Assembly: GCA_015143295.1 (NCBI GenBank)
Contig: CM026553.1
Span: forward strand, 2,418,001 to 2,482,000
Direction of reading: 5' to 3'
Length of the DNA stretch: 64,000 bases
Source of the DNA: Tetracentron sinense
Lineage: Eukaryota > Streptophyta > Magnoliopsida > Trochodendrales > Trochodendraceae
Below, piece after piece: positions 34,834 to 45,395 of this stretch; positions within the stretch are counted from its first letter, which is position 1; each line of letters opens with the position of its first letter. Below the pieces are notes generated by a model that had not been told where the DNA came from, did no database searches, and saw only the letters and a list, made by a program, of their open reading frames with translations. The position numbers were made by a program, and so were the translations under genes.

Positions 34834-36319
34834 ATGAGAGTCATCTGCAAACAGGAGATGAGAAATAGCAAAACCATTCCTCCTCATAGAGAAAGAATTA
34901 TTTTGCTGATTAATAATTCCTTTCAGGCCTCTGCTAAGCACTTGTTCTGCCAATATGAATAGAGAAGGAGAAAGGGGGTCTCCCTGACGGAGACCTCTCG
35001 AACTAGAGAAAACACCCATGCAAAGCTCCATTAATAATAATCGAAAAGATTTGATTATGAAGACAACCATTGATAAGCTGGATAAAATTTTCACAAAACC
35101 CAAACTTCTTCAGAACCTCAAAGATAAACTGCCATTTCATGTGATCATATGCTTTTTCCATGTCCAGCTTAGTGATAATATTTCCACCAAAGACTTTTCT
35201 GTCAATTTCATTAACCATTTCTTGAGCAATAGTAACATTTTCTTAAATATTTCTCCCTTTAATAAACCTAGTTTATTCTTCAGATATAATATTGGGAAGA
35301 ATACTAGCTAATCTATTAGCTAAGATTTTGGAGAAAATTTTAAAGAAAAAGTTGCATAGACTGATAGGTCTATAATCAGAGAAAGTAGTTGGATATCACA
35401 TTTAGGAATCAAGGCAATGGCTATAGCATTAATAGCCTTAGGAATAACCGGATTGGAGAAGAAAAATTTAACTGCCGAATACATGTCATTCTGAATAATC
35501 TCCCAACAAGCTGGATAAAAGTGACCACCAAAACCATCTGGACCAGGAGCACTGTGTTCTGAAATACTGAAAACCACTTGTTTAACTCCTCCATAGATGG
35601 CATAGAAGAAAGCATAAGATTATCCTCCTCAGTTATTATCTGGGGGATGATATTAAGAATATCCGCATCAATATATCTTCTTGAAGAAGTGAGAAGACTT
35701 TGAAAATTACTAATAGCTTCAATACCAATATCATTCTGATTTTTGACCCAGTTACCCAAGGAATTTTTTATTCTATGAATGCCATTCCTCTTTCTTCTAT
35801 GATTTGCAACCGAATGGAAAAACTTAGTATTATTATCTCCTTTCTTCAGCCATTGTATTTTGGATTTTTGTTTCCAGAATATTTCCTCTTGAATATAATC
35901 CTGTTGCAATTCATTCTTCAAGTTTAAAAGCTGAGAATCAGTATTATCATCCCAATTCTCTTGGAGAGAAATCTCTTTAGCACAAATTTTCTCTTCCAAA
36001 TCTGTAATTCTGACAGAGATTTCCCAAAAATTTCTCTATTCTAGATCTTAAGAGAGTGTTTAAGCCTCTTAAGTTTTAAGAAAAAAACATGAATAGGGTC
36101 AGCAAACATAGGAACAGACCAAGAGTTAGAGACTAACCTTTGAAAATCAGTATGACTAATCCATATCTTCTGAAATTTGAAACTAGAAGGATTACGAGCA
36201 TTTTCATTCTCAAACTAGATAATAAGAGGAGCATGATCAGAATTAAGCTTCGATAAATAAGAAACTTGAGGAGCATGCAATTTACTGTACCACTCCACAT
36301 TAATCATAAAACGATCCAG
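34834..36319 (-). pseudogene. LINE ORF2, reverse transcriptase part
   Basis: On the minus strand the order is a linker with WLKKGDNNTKFFHSVANHRR (about 35850-35790), then HSAPGPDGFGGHFY (about 35550), [18 protein letters not shown] (about 35150-35100), [17 protein letters not shown] (about 35010-34960) and the catalytic FADD (about 34850), where LTR e interrupts it. These are the standard LINE RT blocks. Several frameshifts are present. Confidence 0.88.
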
Positions 36320-36892
36320 CCTGGCTTAGATTCTGTTAAGACCTTCCTGGTTATTGCACCAAGTGTACTTATTACTAGAAAACCCAGCATCAAGAAGACC
36401 CATATCATTGATAAAAGCATTAAATTCATTAATTGAATGAATATTGGGATCTCTACCTCCAAATTTTTCCCCTGGATTAGCAATAGCATTAAAATCACCA
36501 GCTAGAAGAAGAGGGCCAGAGAAGTTGGATAACAGAAGCGAAATATCATTCCACAGTATTAGCCTCTCATTGGTAAGAAATTTGGCATAGATAAATCCGC
36601 ATCTGATCGTATCTAAACCTTGAATTTTCACATCAACAAGAAGAGCTTGGTCTAGAGAAGCAAATAAAGTTACAGATAGCCAATCTTTCCAAAAGATCCA
36701 AATTTTATCATGAGCAAGATACCCTTGCATATTCAGCAATTTACTGATCACAACGATATTATTGGGAGACAGCATAGGTTCCATAATAGCCAACATAGAT
36801 ATATTATGAGAATTAACAAGATTCTTTAACCTAGATTTAGAAGCTATATTTCCATCTCCTCGAATATTCCAAGATAATATACTAATCATTGG
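36320..36892 (-). pseudogene. LINE ORF2, AP-type endonuclease
   Basis: The 187-codon frame starts MISILSWNIRG, the standard opening of plant L1 endonucleases, with LLLAGDFNAIANP near residue 128 and a YTWCNNQ block near its end. It nicks target DNA to prime reverse transcription. The frame ends early at about 36326 and the rest of the endonuclease reads on in another frame. Confidence 0.88.
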
Positions 36893-37128
36893 AAACTAAG
36901 TAAGGTCTCGCGACAAAATAGGAGCTTACACTCTAGATCTAGTTATTCTGTCAGACGGAGGAATACCTTTTTTTGTTTTTGCATTAATTCCTGTTCCTCA
37001 TATTCTGAAAATTGTTTGATGTGCTGAAGCTTGTTGAGAAAATTTTTACCATCTGCTAAAAAACAATCCTTGTTTTCAAAAGAAATATAGTTTACCTCAC
37101 GATGAAACTCCTAGGACGAAGAAGATAT

Positions 37129-38290
37129 CTAGTTGAAATCCGATCTGATCTTCTTAGGAATGGAAAACAAAGACCTTGATCTCTTCTTCAGCAAAATATT
37201 ATTAGTTCTTTGAGTAGTCAGTGCATCAATTCCCATGTTTTTTGAAGGAAAGATGTTACCTTCTCCGATTATCTCCAAATTCTGAACAGTAGCAGTAAGT
37301 TCCTGAGACAATATATCACAAGAATCCTCAATAACTGGCTCTTTGAGAGGCTTGTCATCTGTGGGAAGAATCAAAAGACTTGCATCTCTATCTTTTATAT
37401 TCATTCCTGAAGGATCATCATCAGCAATTGGATCCCTAGTAGAAACGTTCTTAGCAACTTCAAAATCTGAATCCTTGATAAAAGAATCAATCGGTGGAGC
37501 AGTATTATTTTTTTTTCTCCTTTCTCACCCAAACTTTTGTACCATCTATCTTATTTCCTTTTTCCTTGTTTCTAGTTTCATCATCTTCATCTCCATGAGC
37601 TTGTTTATTTGCAAGAAGGCAAATTGAATCAGCATGACCTTGTTTAGAACAATAGGAGCAATACGTAATATCTTTTCATATAAAATATGTTGCCACCATC
37701 CAATAGCTCCAATCCCCAACCAAATACGAGATGGCTTAGGTTTAGAAAGATCAAGATCAACACAAATTCTATCTTTATTTGGCCTGGTAAGCATCTTAGT
37801 TGGACCGTCAACACACAAGACTTTCCCTACTGCAGATAACAATCGATCTAGGATTGGTTCTTGAAATAAATGAAGAGGCAGATTCGGTAGAGATATCCAA
37901 ACCGGAACAATGGTAGGCTCTATTCCAGCACAAAATTTTGGAGTCCACTTGATGAAACGTAGAAGAAGGTTGTTGATGTAGCAATACTCTTTCAGGTATA
38001 CGGTAAGGTAATCTTCTTCTGCAGAATATCTAATGAGAAGATGTCTTGGATCAAGAACCCCTATGTGGTAATCAAACTTGAAGTGAAAATTAAGCTTAAA
38101 AATTCTCTAATGGCTGGGAAGGAAGGATGTCCATAGGAGCATTTAGCAATTAGAGAGAGCTTTAGGGGAGCTGCTAATTTAGAAGACTCATCTGGAGTTA
38201 GAAACAGTGCAGGTTCCCCTTCAAACGCAGCAATGAGTTTTGAAATATTGATTGTCTCTGGAATCAAGGATTTCGGCTTTCACAACTCAT
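37129..38290 (-). pseudogene. LINE ORF1 (DUF4283 plus zinc knuckle), broken
   Basis: The minus strand reads ISKLIAAFEGEPALFLTP (about 38250) through a DUF4283-like RNA-binding domain (WISLPNLPLHLF about 37890, VCVDL-type RICVDLDLSKPKPSRIWLG about 37760-37710) to a CCHC knuckle, YCSYCSKQGHADSIC (about 37670-37625). At least one frameshift separates the domain from the knuckle. The acidic C-terminal part runs to about 37129. Confidence 0.8.
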
Positions 38291-38557
38291 GAACTGACAC
38301 TATTCACAGCACTTTTCTCGGCCTAGGGAACTCTGTTCCGGGTTTCTACATACATACTTAGGGTATTTTATACCCTATGCTTTTAGACACTTAAAGTATT
38401 TTTATACTCTTGTTTTGAGACTCAATACACACATGTACCATCCTCACTTCACTTCCTCAAACCAAGGACCCATTGAAGGCTTTAGGCCTTTACATACACT
38501 ATGCAAGACACTATTCACTACCCTATTCACATGAACAGTGACTGCGAGATCCGTACA

Positions 38558-39470
38558 TACTTATGGCATTTCAGATTAGGTCATATCAATTTGGATAGGA
38601 TCAACAAATTAGTAAAAGATGGTCCTTTAAATCATTTACATTTTGAACCTTATCCAACTTGTAAACCTTGTTTGAAAGGTAAAATGACCAAAAGGCCATT
38701 TACAGGCAAACCAATGAGAGCCACTAGTATATTGGAATTGATTCACACTGATGTATGTGGACTCATGAATCATTCAGCTAGAGGTGGCTTTATCTATTTC
38801 ATAACATTAACAGATGATTTTTCCAGATTTGGTTTCATATATCTAATGAAATATAAGTCAGAATCTTTTGAAAAGTTCAAAGTATTCCGAAATGAAGTAA
38901 AAAAGCAATCACGTAAATGTATTAAAACTCTCAGATCCGACTGAGGAGGAGAGTACCTCTTAAATGAGTTCGTGGATTATCTTAGAGATAATGAAATTTT
39001 ATACTAATGGACTCCCCCAGGAACACCTCAATTTAATGGTGTTTCAAAAAGAAGAAATTGAACCCTATTGGATACGATTCGTTCAATGATGAATAATACT
39101 GATTTGCCAATTTATTTTTGGGGATATGCAATAGAGACAACCATCTATCTATTAAATAGGGTACCTTCTAAGTCTATTTCCAAAACTCTAATTGAGCTAT
39201 AGATGAGGTGAAAGCCTAGTCTAAAGCATGTCAGAGTATGGGGTTGTCCAGATCACGTGCAAAAGCAGAACTTTGACAAGTTGGAAAATAGGACTGAGAA
39301 GCAGAACTTTGACAACTTTGACAAGTTGGAAGATGGATTTAGAATAGATCTTGAGGAGCAAAATCAGAATAAAATAACCATGGTTAAACTCATCTTAACT
39401 AAACCTTTAAATACACTACAGCCTAGGAGAAGTACAAGGATTAGTTGACCTCCAGATAGATTTTCTTATC
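38558..39470 (+). pseudogene. Copia A integrase, broken
   Basis: This is the element's DDE integrase. It has the pre-integrase zinc site H-x4-H and C-x2-C (YLWHFRLGHI, CKPCLKG), the first catalytic Asp in HTDVCG and the second in LRSD. The third position reads NGVSKRRN, where the family has Glu instead of the Lys. Stops occur at 38941, 39004, 39060, 39199 and near 39208. Several look like CGA to TGA or TGG to TAG changes. It cannot be active. Confidence 0.88.
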
Positions 39471-39499
39471 AGCATGAGGTATATTCTATGGAATCAGAT

Positions 39500-41035
39500 T
39501 CCTTAGATGATGATCCTTACACTTATCAAGAAGCAATATGTGATATTGATTCTGAAAATTGGAATAAGGCCATGAAATCTAAAATGGACTCCATGTACTC
39601 GAATGATGTCTGGAACTTGGTTGAAAGCCTGAGGGAATAAGACCTATTGGGTGCAAATGAATCTCTAAGAGGAAACGTGGATTGGATGGAAAGGTAGAGA
39701 CCTTTAAAGCAAGGCTTGTAGTGAAAGGGTATAGTCAAAGAGCTGGTATCGACTATGAGGAAACCTTTCCACTAGTAGCAATGCTAAAGTCCATCAGAAT
39801 TCTATTATCAATTACAGCTTACTATGATTATGAAATTTGGCAAATGGATGTCAAAACCAATTTCTTGAATGGAAACATTCAAGAGAACATTTATATGGAC
39901 CAACCAGAAGGTTTTGAACTCCATGGCCAAAATAATAAAGTATGCAAATTGATAAAATCAATTGATGGCCTTAAGCAAGCTTCTCGGAATTGGAACATCC
40001 ATTTTGATGAATCAATCAAATCGTTTGATTTTCACCAAAACATGGATGAGGCATGTGTGTACAAGAAGGTTAGTGGGAGTGCAATAACTTTTCTAGTTCT
40101 TTATGTAGATGATATTCTACTCATTGAGAATGATGTAGGAATGTTATCTACTGTTAAAATCTGGTTGTCATGTATCTTTGCTATGAAGGACCTTAGTGAA
40201 GCCTCCTATATTCTTAGTCTTAAATTGTTTAGAGATCGAAAGAAAATGATGCTGGGATTGTCCTACCAAGTCAATTATATTGACAAGATCTTGCGCAAAT
40301 ATAGCATAGAAAATTCCAAGAAATGGTTTTCATCCTTTAGGCATGGAATTAGTCTCACCAAATCAAAGTCTCCAAAGACTGATGATGAAAGAGAGCAGAT
40401 GAGCCATTGCTCATATGCATCTGCAGTGGAAAGTCTCATGTATGCTATGTTGTGCATAAGGCCTGATATTTGTCACGTAGTGAGTATCATGAGTAGATAT
40501 CAATCAAACCCGGCTCCTGAGCATTGGACAGCAGTTAAGCACATTTTCAAGTATCTGAGGAGGACTATGCATCACTGTTTGGTTTACAGTGGAGAAGGTC
40601 TTACTGTTGTAGGGTACAAAGATTCAGATTTTTAGGTAGATATTGATGATAGAAAGTCCACCTCAGGATTTTTCTTTACTCTTGGAAAATGAGCTTTTAG
40701 TTGGAGGAGTTGCAAGCAAACAACAACTGCTGACTCAACAACTGAAACAGAGTACATTACTGCATGTGATGCTGCAAAGGAAGCAGTGTGGATAAAGAAT
40801 TTCATTCTTGAAATTGGTGTTATTTCCTCGATTGAATCTCCTGTCACACTTTATTGTGTTAATAGTGGAGCAGTAGCTCAAGCCATAGAGCCTAGAGCAC
40901 ATCAGAAGACTAAGCACATTGAAAGGAGATTCCATCTGATTCGAGACATTGTCAAGAGAGGAGACATCGAGTTATCCAAGATTACGTCAGTGGATAACGT
41001 GGAGGACCCATTTACTAAAGCACTTCCTCAAAAGG
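39500..41035 (+). pseudogene. Copia A reverse transcriptase and RNase H, first part
   Basis: The longest open piece is 39682-40635. It has RLVVKGYSQ, QMDVKTNFLNG, YMDQPEGF and the catalytic YVDDILLI (40102-40125). The first catalytic Asp (QMDVK) is intact. RNase H follows in the same frame beyond a TAG at 40633 and a TGA near 40690: DDRKSTSGF, TETEYITACDA and the tail HIERRFHLIRD to FTKALPQ. LTR f interrupts the last codons at 41036. Confidence 0.9.
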
Positions 41036-41264
41036 TGTAGAACCCCGAATCTGTATTCCACTAAGTAGTGAATAGTGCATGAATAGGGCCAAAGTGTGGT
41101 TTTGTACACTAATGGGCCTTATGTTAATATACGTGTTTGGATTTATGGCATGCATGTTCTAATAAGTCTACATATCCTTAAGGAGTGTGTTTAAAGCACT
41201 AAAAGTGTTGGAAATGGCATTGGAAAGGTTTAAAGTAGTGGAAACGAGGTTTTACAGCAAAACA

Positions 41265-41481
41265 GGGGACCACCGATCGCTCGGTGATAACCTCTGATCG
41301 ACCGGTCTTATACCGATCGCTCGGTAGCTATCGAACAGTTAAATTTTTTGTATGGTGAAAAATTCCAGAGAGGGTGTTTTCAACCAATCTCTCGGTCGAA
41401 ACCACCGATCGATCAGTCATACGCAGATTTTCTTCATTAAGGGTGTTTAAGACTTTAGCCACTACCCTTTGCCTATATAAG
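41265..41481 (+). promoter_or_regulatory. Palindrome array and TATA box, LTR copy f
   Basis: ACCGATCGCTCGGT, ACCGATCGCTCGGTAG and ACCACCGATCGATCAG-type motifs run from 41271 to 41420, with CTATATAAG at 41473-41481 just downstream. The array starts about 235 bp into the LTR. Confidence 0.6.
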
Positions 41482-42430
41482 GGCTGGGTTCGTGCCTTAG
41501 GGTTTCAGAAACCCTTTGTGCCCTATTTTGAGAGCTTTTGAAGCTGAAGAAGAAGGAGAGAGCTAGGTGTTGCACAAGCTTGAAGGAAGATCAAGATCCT
41601 TCCATTCTTTTGGTGTTTCTCGACAAAGAACTCAAGGTTCTCACTTGTCTCAAGCTTTTGGAATCAAAAGCATTGATTTCACCAAGGTAGATACACTTTA
41701 CTACCAATCTTGTGATATTACTAGTTACTACATGATGTTCTGCTCATTCTAGACTATATATATATCTTGATTGGTTATGGTGTGAAATGATGTTATTTTA
41801 TACTTGGATGTAAGATATCACTATTATGTATTCTAGGTGTTTGATTAAATGCCTCTAAGGGTTTTTGGGTGTTCTAAACATGTTATTATTCTCCTATGCT
41901 CATATGCTCGCATGCCTCGCATGAACCGGTGTTTTCCATGGATTTCTCAAGTTACGAAAAAGGATTTTCAATAAATGACTTATAAGGAATGATTCTAAGC
42001 AACTCTATGATATCTCGGAGATCAGTTCATAAGCTCTAAGGATCATGATACACACTCACAAGAACTCCACGATATCTCTAAGATTATCTCACAAGCTCTA
42101 AGGATCATAAACGAAATGCTCTAAGATCTCTATGGTATTGGCTCTATGAATATGCTCTATGGTACTTGCTCTATGTCTCTACGGATCATAAATGACTCTA
42201 AGAAACTCTGCGAACTCTAAGAACTCACAAGGTTATGATTATCGCATGATCACACGGTTATGGTTTTGGTTTCAGATTTCGGATTTCATCACATATGCTA
42301 TACATGGTTTCCCCGATTTGATATGCTTTAAGGATTTCAGTCTCCATGATTCATATGCTCTATGTTACTATTGCTTTATTGTTAGTAGCTTGTATACGCT
42401 GAGTATTCCATGCTTAGCTGATATTTGTTA

Positions 42431-42553
42431 TCATCGGCAGGTACTCGGGTCCCTTTTGATTTATGTGGCACTGAACCTTGGATAGAGGAAGAGTACTTCG
42501 ACCCGGAGCCTTCCATGGATCACTACCAGGACGATGGTCCGTTAGATAGATGA
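42431..42553 (+). pseudogene. Acidic LTR protein frame, copy f, no ATG
   Basis: The frame is open from TCA-TCG-GCA-GGT to TGA, with VPFDLCGTEPWIEEEYFD and an end in GPLDR. Its C-terminus matches copy h (QDEGALHR), not the WPY-type tail, so two protein subtypes exist. The GCAG/G junction is kept although ATG is lost. Confidence 0.45.
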
Positions 42554-42882
42554 CGAGACTTTGACTTCTGTTGATCTACGTAGATTTGATACTATGTTTT
42601 GTTAAGTGAGAGTGGGACTTGTCCACACCCCCCTTTTTGGATATTTACATACATGTATATTTTGTTGGTTCACGTTTGGACCAAGTTATAGGTGTATTTG
42701 TTTTGCTTTCGCTATGTTTAGTAATTTTGGCTTCTGCTATGCATTATATCTTTTGTTTCTGCTGTGTATCTCTGTGTACTCTATCAGGTTCTATGGGTGC
42801 CTTATGTATCATATGGATGTATGATACAGCGGTCACGAGTCAAAGTATCCTTAATTTCTATGGGGTATTTTGGGTCGCGACA

Positions 42883-42958
42883 GAAGGTGTTTGAGAAACA
42901 TCTTGAGTTGATGGGTATTAGATACATAGGAGATTGGCTTTGAGTGCAAGTGAGAGAT
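42883..42958 (+). pseudogene. Copia A RNase H end and purine tract
   Basis: The last codons read VFEKHLELMGI to IGDWL, with TGA at 42941-42943. The purine-rich GTGCAAGTGAGAGATAG then abuts the 3' LTR at 42959, as expected for a plus-strand primer. Confidence 0.8.
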
Positions 42959-43818
42959 AGTTAGACATATGTTCTCATGAAAGCCATTCCAGAATTGTAT
43001 TAGTCTACTTAATCAATAAAAGCATATTTTACATTCACACATTGTCTTCTACATTTGGTAACATATTAAAAGTATCTCATTAGATGAAACTACTTTGTCC
43101 CTTAGGTAACATTGTAGGAACACCATCCAATTACTATTAACTAATTGCTAAAGAGATATGGTTTTCCGGTTCGTTGTAAACCTAGAATTGTTCTAAGTTA
43201 TTCAGGATACATCTGGATAATGTATTCCTACTAACTTACACATTGTTAGTTCCATATGATGGAGTGATGAATCTCAATCACTGAGAAAAGGGTCTCTTTA
43301 CTAAGATGTGGATATAAGTAAGAAGTACTTATATTGCAACTGGATCGCTCAGTGGATACCCTTAGAAATATACTGTCTATATATTTAGGATAGTCCATTT
43401 GACAGATTATCCTTAACTTGAGAGGTCGACACCTTCTCTAGTATTTGCCTATATAGCTTTGATGTACCCAATCGTCAATGTCCAACACACCAGACTAAAT
43501 ACAGGCTCGTTGGGTTATGTACACTATATTAGAAGAAGTGTGTGTATGCTCAACAAGGATATTACTACTCTTGTCGTGACCCAAAATACCCCTGGGTGTT
43601 AGGGATACTTTGGCTCGTGATGTGCCATGTCCGATACCAAACCATCCTATAATAATACCCAAGTCATAACATAATAGAATCATAATTAGTGCGAAAGCGT
43701 AACCCAAAAATTTCTTTCCTATATATAATCTGTATTCCAAGTTTGTGCATACATAACAAAAGTAAAGGTGGACATACCCACCTATCAAAATACAAAATGA
43801 ATCTCACTTTCACTCCAC

Positions 43819-43959
43819 TTAGCAATAGTCTTGATAGGGCCACCTATCTAGATCTCTATCCTCCTGTGGCTGCAATGGGATCGGCAGATCCCTTTCTTCC
43901 TCATACTCTTCTTCAACCAATGGCTTCGGGTTGGGGATGTCGAACTGATCTGCCGACAT
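43819..43959 (-). CDS. LTR-encoded small acidic protein, copy g
   Basis: The frame has 46 codons, ATG-TCG-GCA to TAA, the same length as copies a and i. It reads MSADQFDIPNPKPLVEEEYE at the start and DRDLDRWPYQDYC at the end. The frame is also open upstream through the hairpin to 44046. I chose the inner ATG because it aligns with copies a, c, d and i. Acidic blocks and the WPY tail are kept. No known family is recognised. Confidence 0.55.
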   Translation of the reverse strand: MSADQFDIPNPKPLVEEEYEEERDLPIPLQPQEDRDLDRWPYQDYC

Positions 43960-45172
43960 AAAATGTATGGCTGAGCATGGAATACTCAGCAAGCACACAC
44001 TACTAGCTAGCATTGCTATAATAACAAGAATATTACATACAAGCATTTAAAAGAATACTAATAGCCAAATTCATGCTTAAAACCCGTCGTGGAAATTATT
44101 TTCATCAAAACTTGCTTTTCATGTAAAACAACCCACTTTGTTCATGCTTATGAGTTCTTATGAATGCTTATGAGCCTCATGGATTCTTATGAGTTTCTTA
44201 TGAGCTTCTTTTGAGCTTATGAGCCTCTTGTGAGCTTATGAGTTCTTGCAAGCTTGTTCTTGTGAGCTTATGATCCTTGGAGACTTATGCAAGATCTTAG
44301 ACTTATGCAATTCATACGAGTTCTTGAAAGCCTTGCGAGACTTATGATCCTTGGAGTTTATGCAAGATCTTAGGTTGATCCTTGTGAGCATAGAGTAACC
44401 AATCTTAGAAATACCAACCCAAAGTTTGGCTTTGTCAATGCTTATGCACTTATGTTTCTTTCTTATGAATTACCTTTGAAAAACCTTGTTTATGATTCTT
44501 GAAATACATGCTTATGCGAAAACCTCAATCATATAAAACATATCGTGCATGGAGTACTTGTGAGCATCATCATGTATATATATATTGTAAGCATTAAACA
44601 ATTCATATGAATTCATACAAGACACATTAGCATTGTAGTATACTTAAACAATTTCTAGGAATGTAGGATATTTTCATTCATTGCATCACATCATCAAGAT
44701 CATGACTTTTAAACCTAATTCATCACATCATACGCAAAATCATGGTTTAGTGAAAAATAATAATACTTACCTACAAGTATAACTACATTCCTCATCTTAT
44801 TGAAAAACCCCCAAATCTTGACCCCTATTTACTCATTTGATCATAATATAGTTTACCCATAATCCTATATTGACTATTTGCATTATAACCTAGTGAGATA
44901 TTAGATTCCAAATCATACATTCATCCCCATTTAGATCTTGAAATCATAGCAAAGCTAGATGGTAGAGGTACTTACTTCTTGATCAATGCTTATGTTGGAG
45001 GAAAACCCTTTGAGTAGAATCCCAAACTTGATTGAGGAACCACCACCTTGATTTGTGCTCCTTTTGATCTTAAATAAAAAACCCACTTTGGAAAAATCTC
45101 TACTCTTCTCCCTTTCTCTCCCAAGGTCTCTTTTTTAGGTTTAGGTTAACCCAAAATCCTCCAAATGATCTT

Positions 45173-45395
45173 CTATTTATAAGCAAAGGGGTGAAAACCC
45201 CAAAAATCACACTCTAAAAAAGTTGATTCGCGCTCCTACGATCGTTCATAGCACATCTAAGATCGTTTGTAGCTCTTCTACGACTGCTTGTGCACTTCCT
45301 ACGATCGATCGTAGGTTGTCCAAAGAGTTTGCCCATTTTCTGGGACTTTACAATCGTTCGTAGAGTGTCTACGAACGTTCATAACTTTGACAGTA
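45173..45395 (-). promoter_or_regulatory. TATA box and palindrome array, LTR copy g
   Basis: The minus-strand TATA box (complement of CTATTTATAAG, 45173-45183) has an array upstream at 45232-45395. The array includes the perfect 18-base palindrome CCTACGATCGATCGTAGG at 45298-45315 and CTACGAACGTTCATAA-like variants. It shares its CTA/TAG flank type with copy d. Confidence 0.65.

Larger units (their letters stand above)
29950..38350 (-). mobile_element. L1-type LINE with RNase H, split by LTR e
   Basis: This non-LTR retrotransposon is about 5.9 kb without the LTR insertion. It has a poly(A) tail (T-run at 29950-29958), a repetitive 3' untranslated region, ORF2 (RNase H, zinc-knuckle region, reverse transcriptase, endonuclease) and ORF1 (DUF4283 plus CCHC) at its 5' end near 38290. 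AGGGTATTTTATACCC occurs on both sides (29905-29920 and 38360-38375) but not exactly at the edges, so the target duplication and 5' edge are uncertain. Confidence 0.9.
27409..38557 (-). mobile_element. Ty3/gypsy solo LTR, copy d, split by a LINE
   Basis: On the plus strand it begins TGTAACGCCCCAAAATC and ends GATCCGTACA. The flanks are GACTT plus a C at left and TACTT at right, an imperfect duplication. Copia coding resumes directly at 38559 (TYLWHFRLGHI). Without the LINE it is about 2.75 kb. It holds a broken acidic frame (27723-27806), hairpins (27621-27636 and 27817-27837), a 63-bp repeat near 28100-28220, a donor-like GTAAGT at 28889 and a TATA box with palindrome array (29113-29335). Confidence 0.85.
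41036..42882 (+). mobile_element. Ty3/gypsy solo LTR, copy f
   Basis: A 1847-bp LTR, the shortest copy, starts TGTAGAACCCCGAATC and ends GGGTCGCGACA. AAAGG (41031-41035) and GAAGG (42883-42887) are its duplication with one change. It holds the palindrome array (41265-41425), TATA box (41473-41481), donor-like AAG/GTAGATAC at 41686, short CTCTAAG repeats (42000-42230), a hairpin (42398-42418), an acidic frame without ATG (42431-42553) and a second hairpin (42612-42626). Confidence 0.93.

Noticed and set aside
31187-36889. Plus-strand frames of 60-97 codons across the LINE
   Set aside because: They are antisense to LINE ORF2, whose domains run in order on the minus strand.
41473-42553. Acidic frame as the second exon of a protein starting in the LTR leader exon
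   Set aside because: In copies a and g I tried joining the leader exon to the acidic frame at the donor- and acceptor-like sites. The joining frame meets stops just before the junction, so translation would have to start within the second exon or in unspliced RNA.
43972-44046. Longer 75-codon version of the copy g acidic protein, starting before the hairpin
   Set aside because: The extension is hydrophobic and not shared by copies a, c, d or i, and it would read through the hairpin; the inner ATG aligns across copies.
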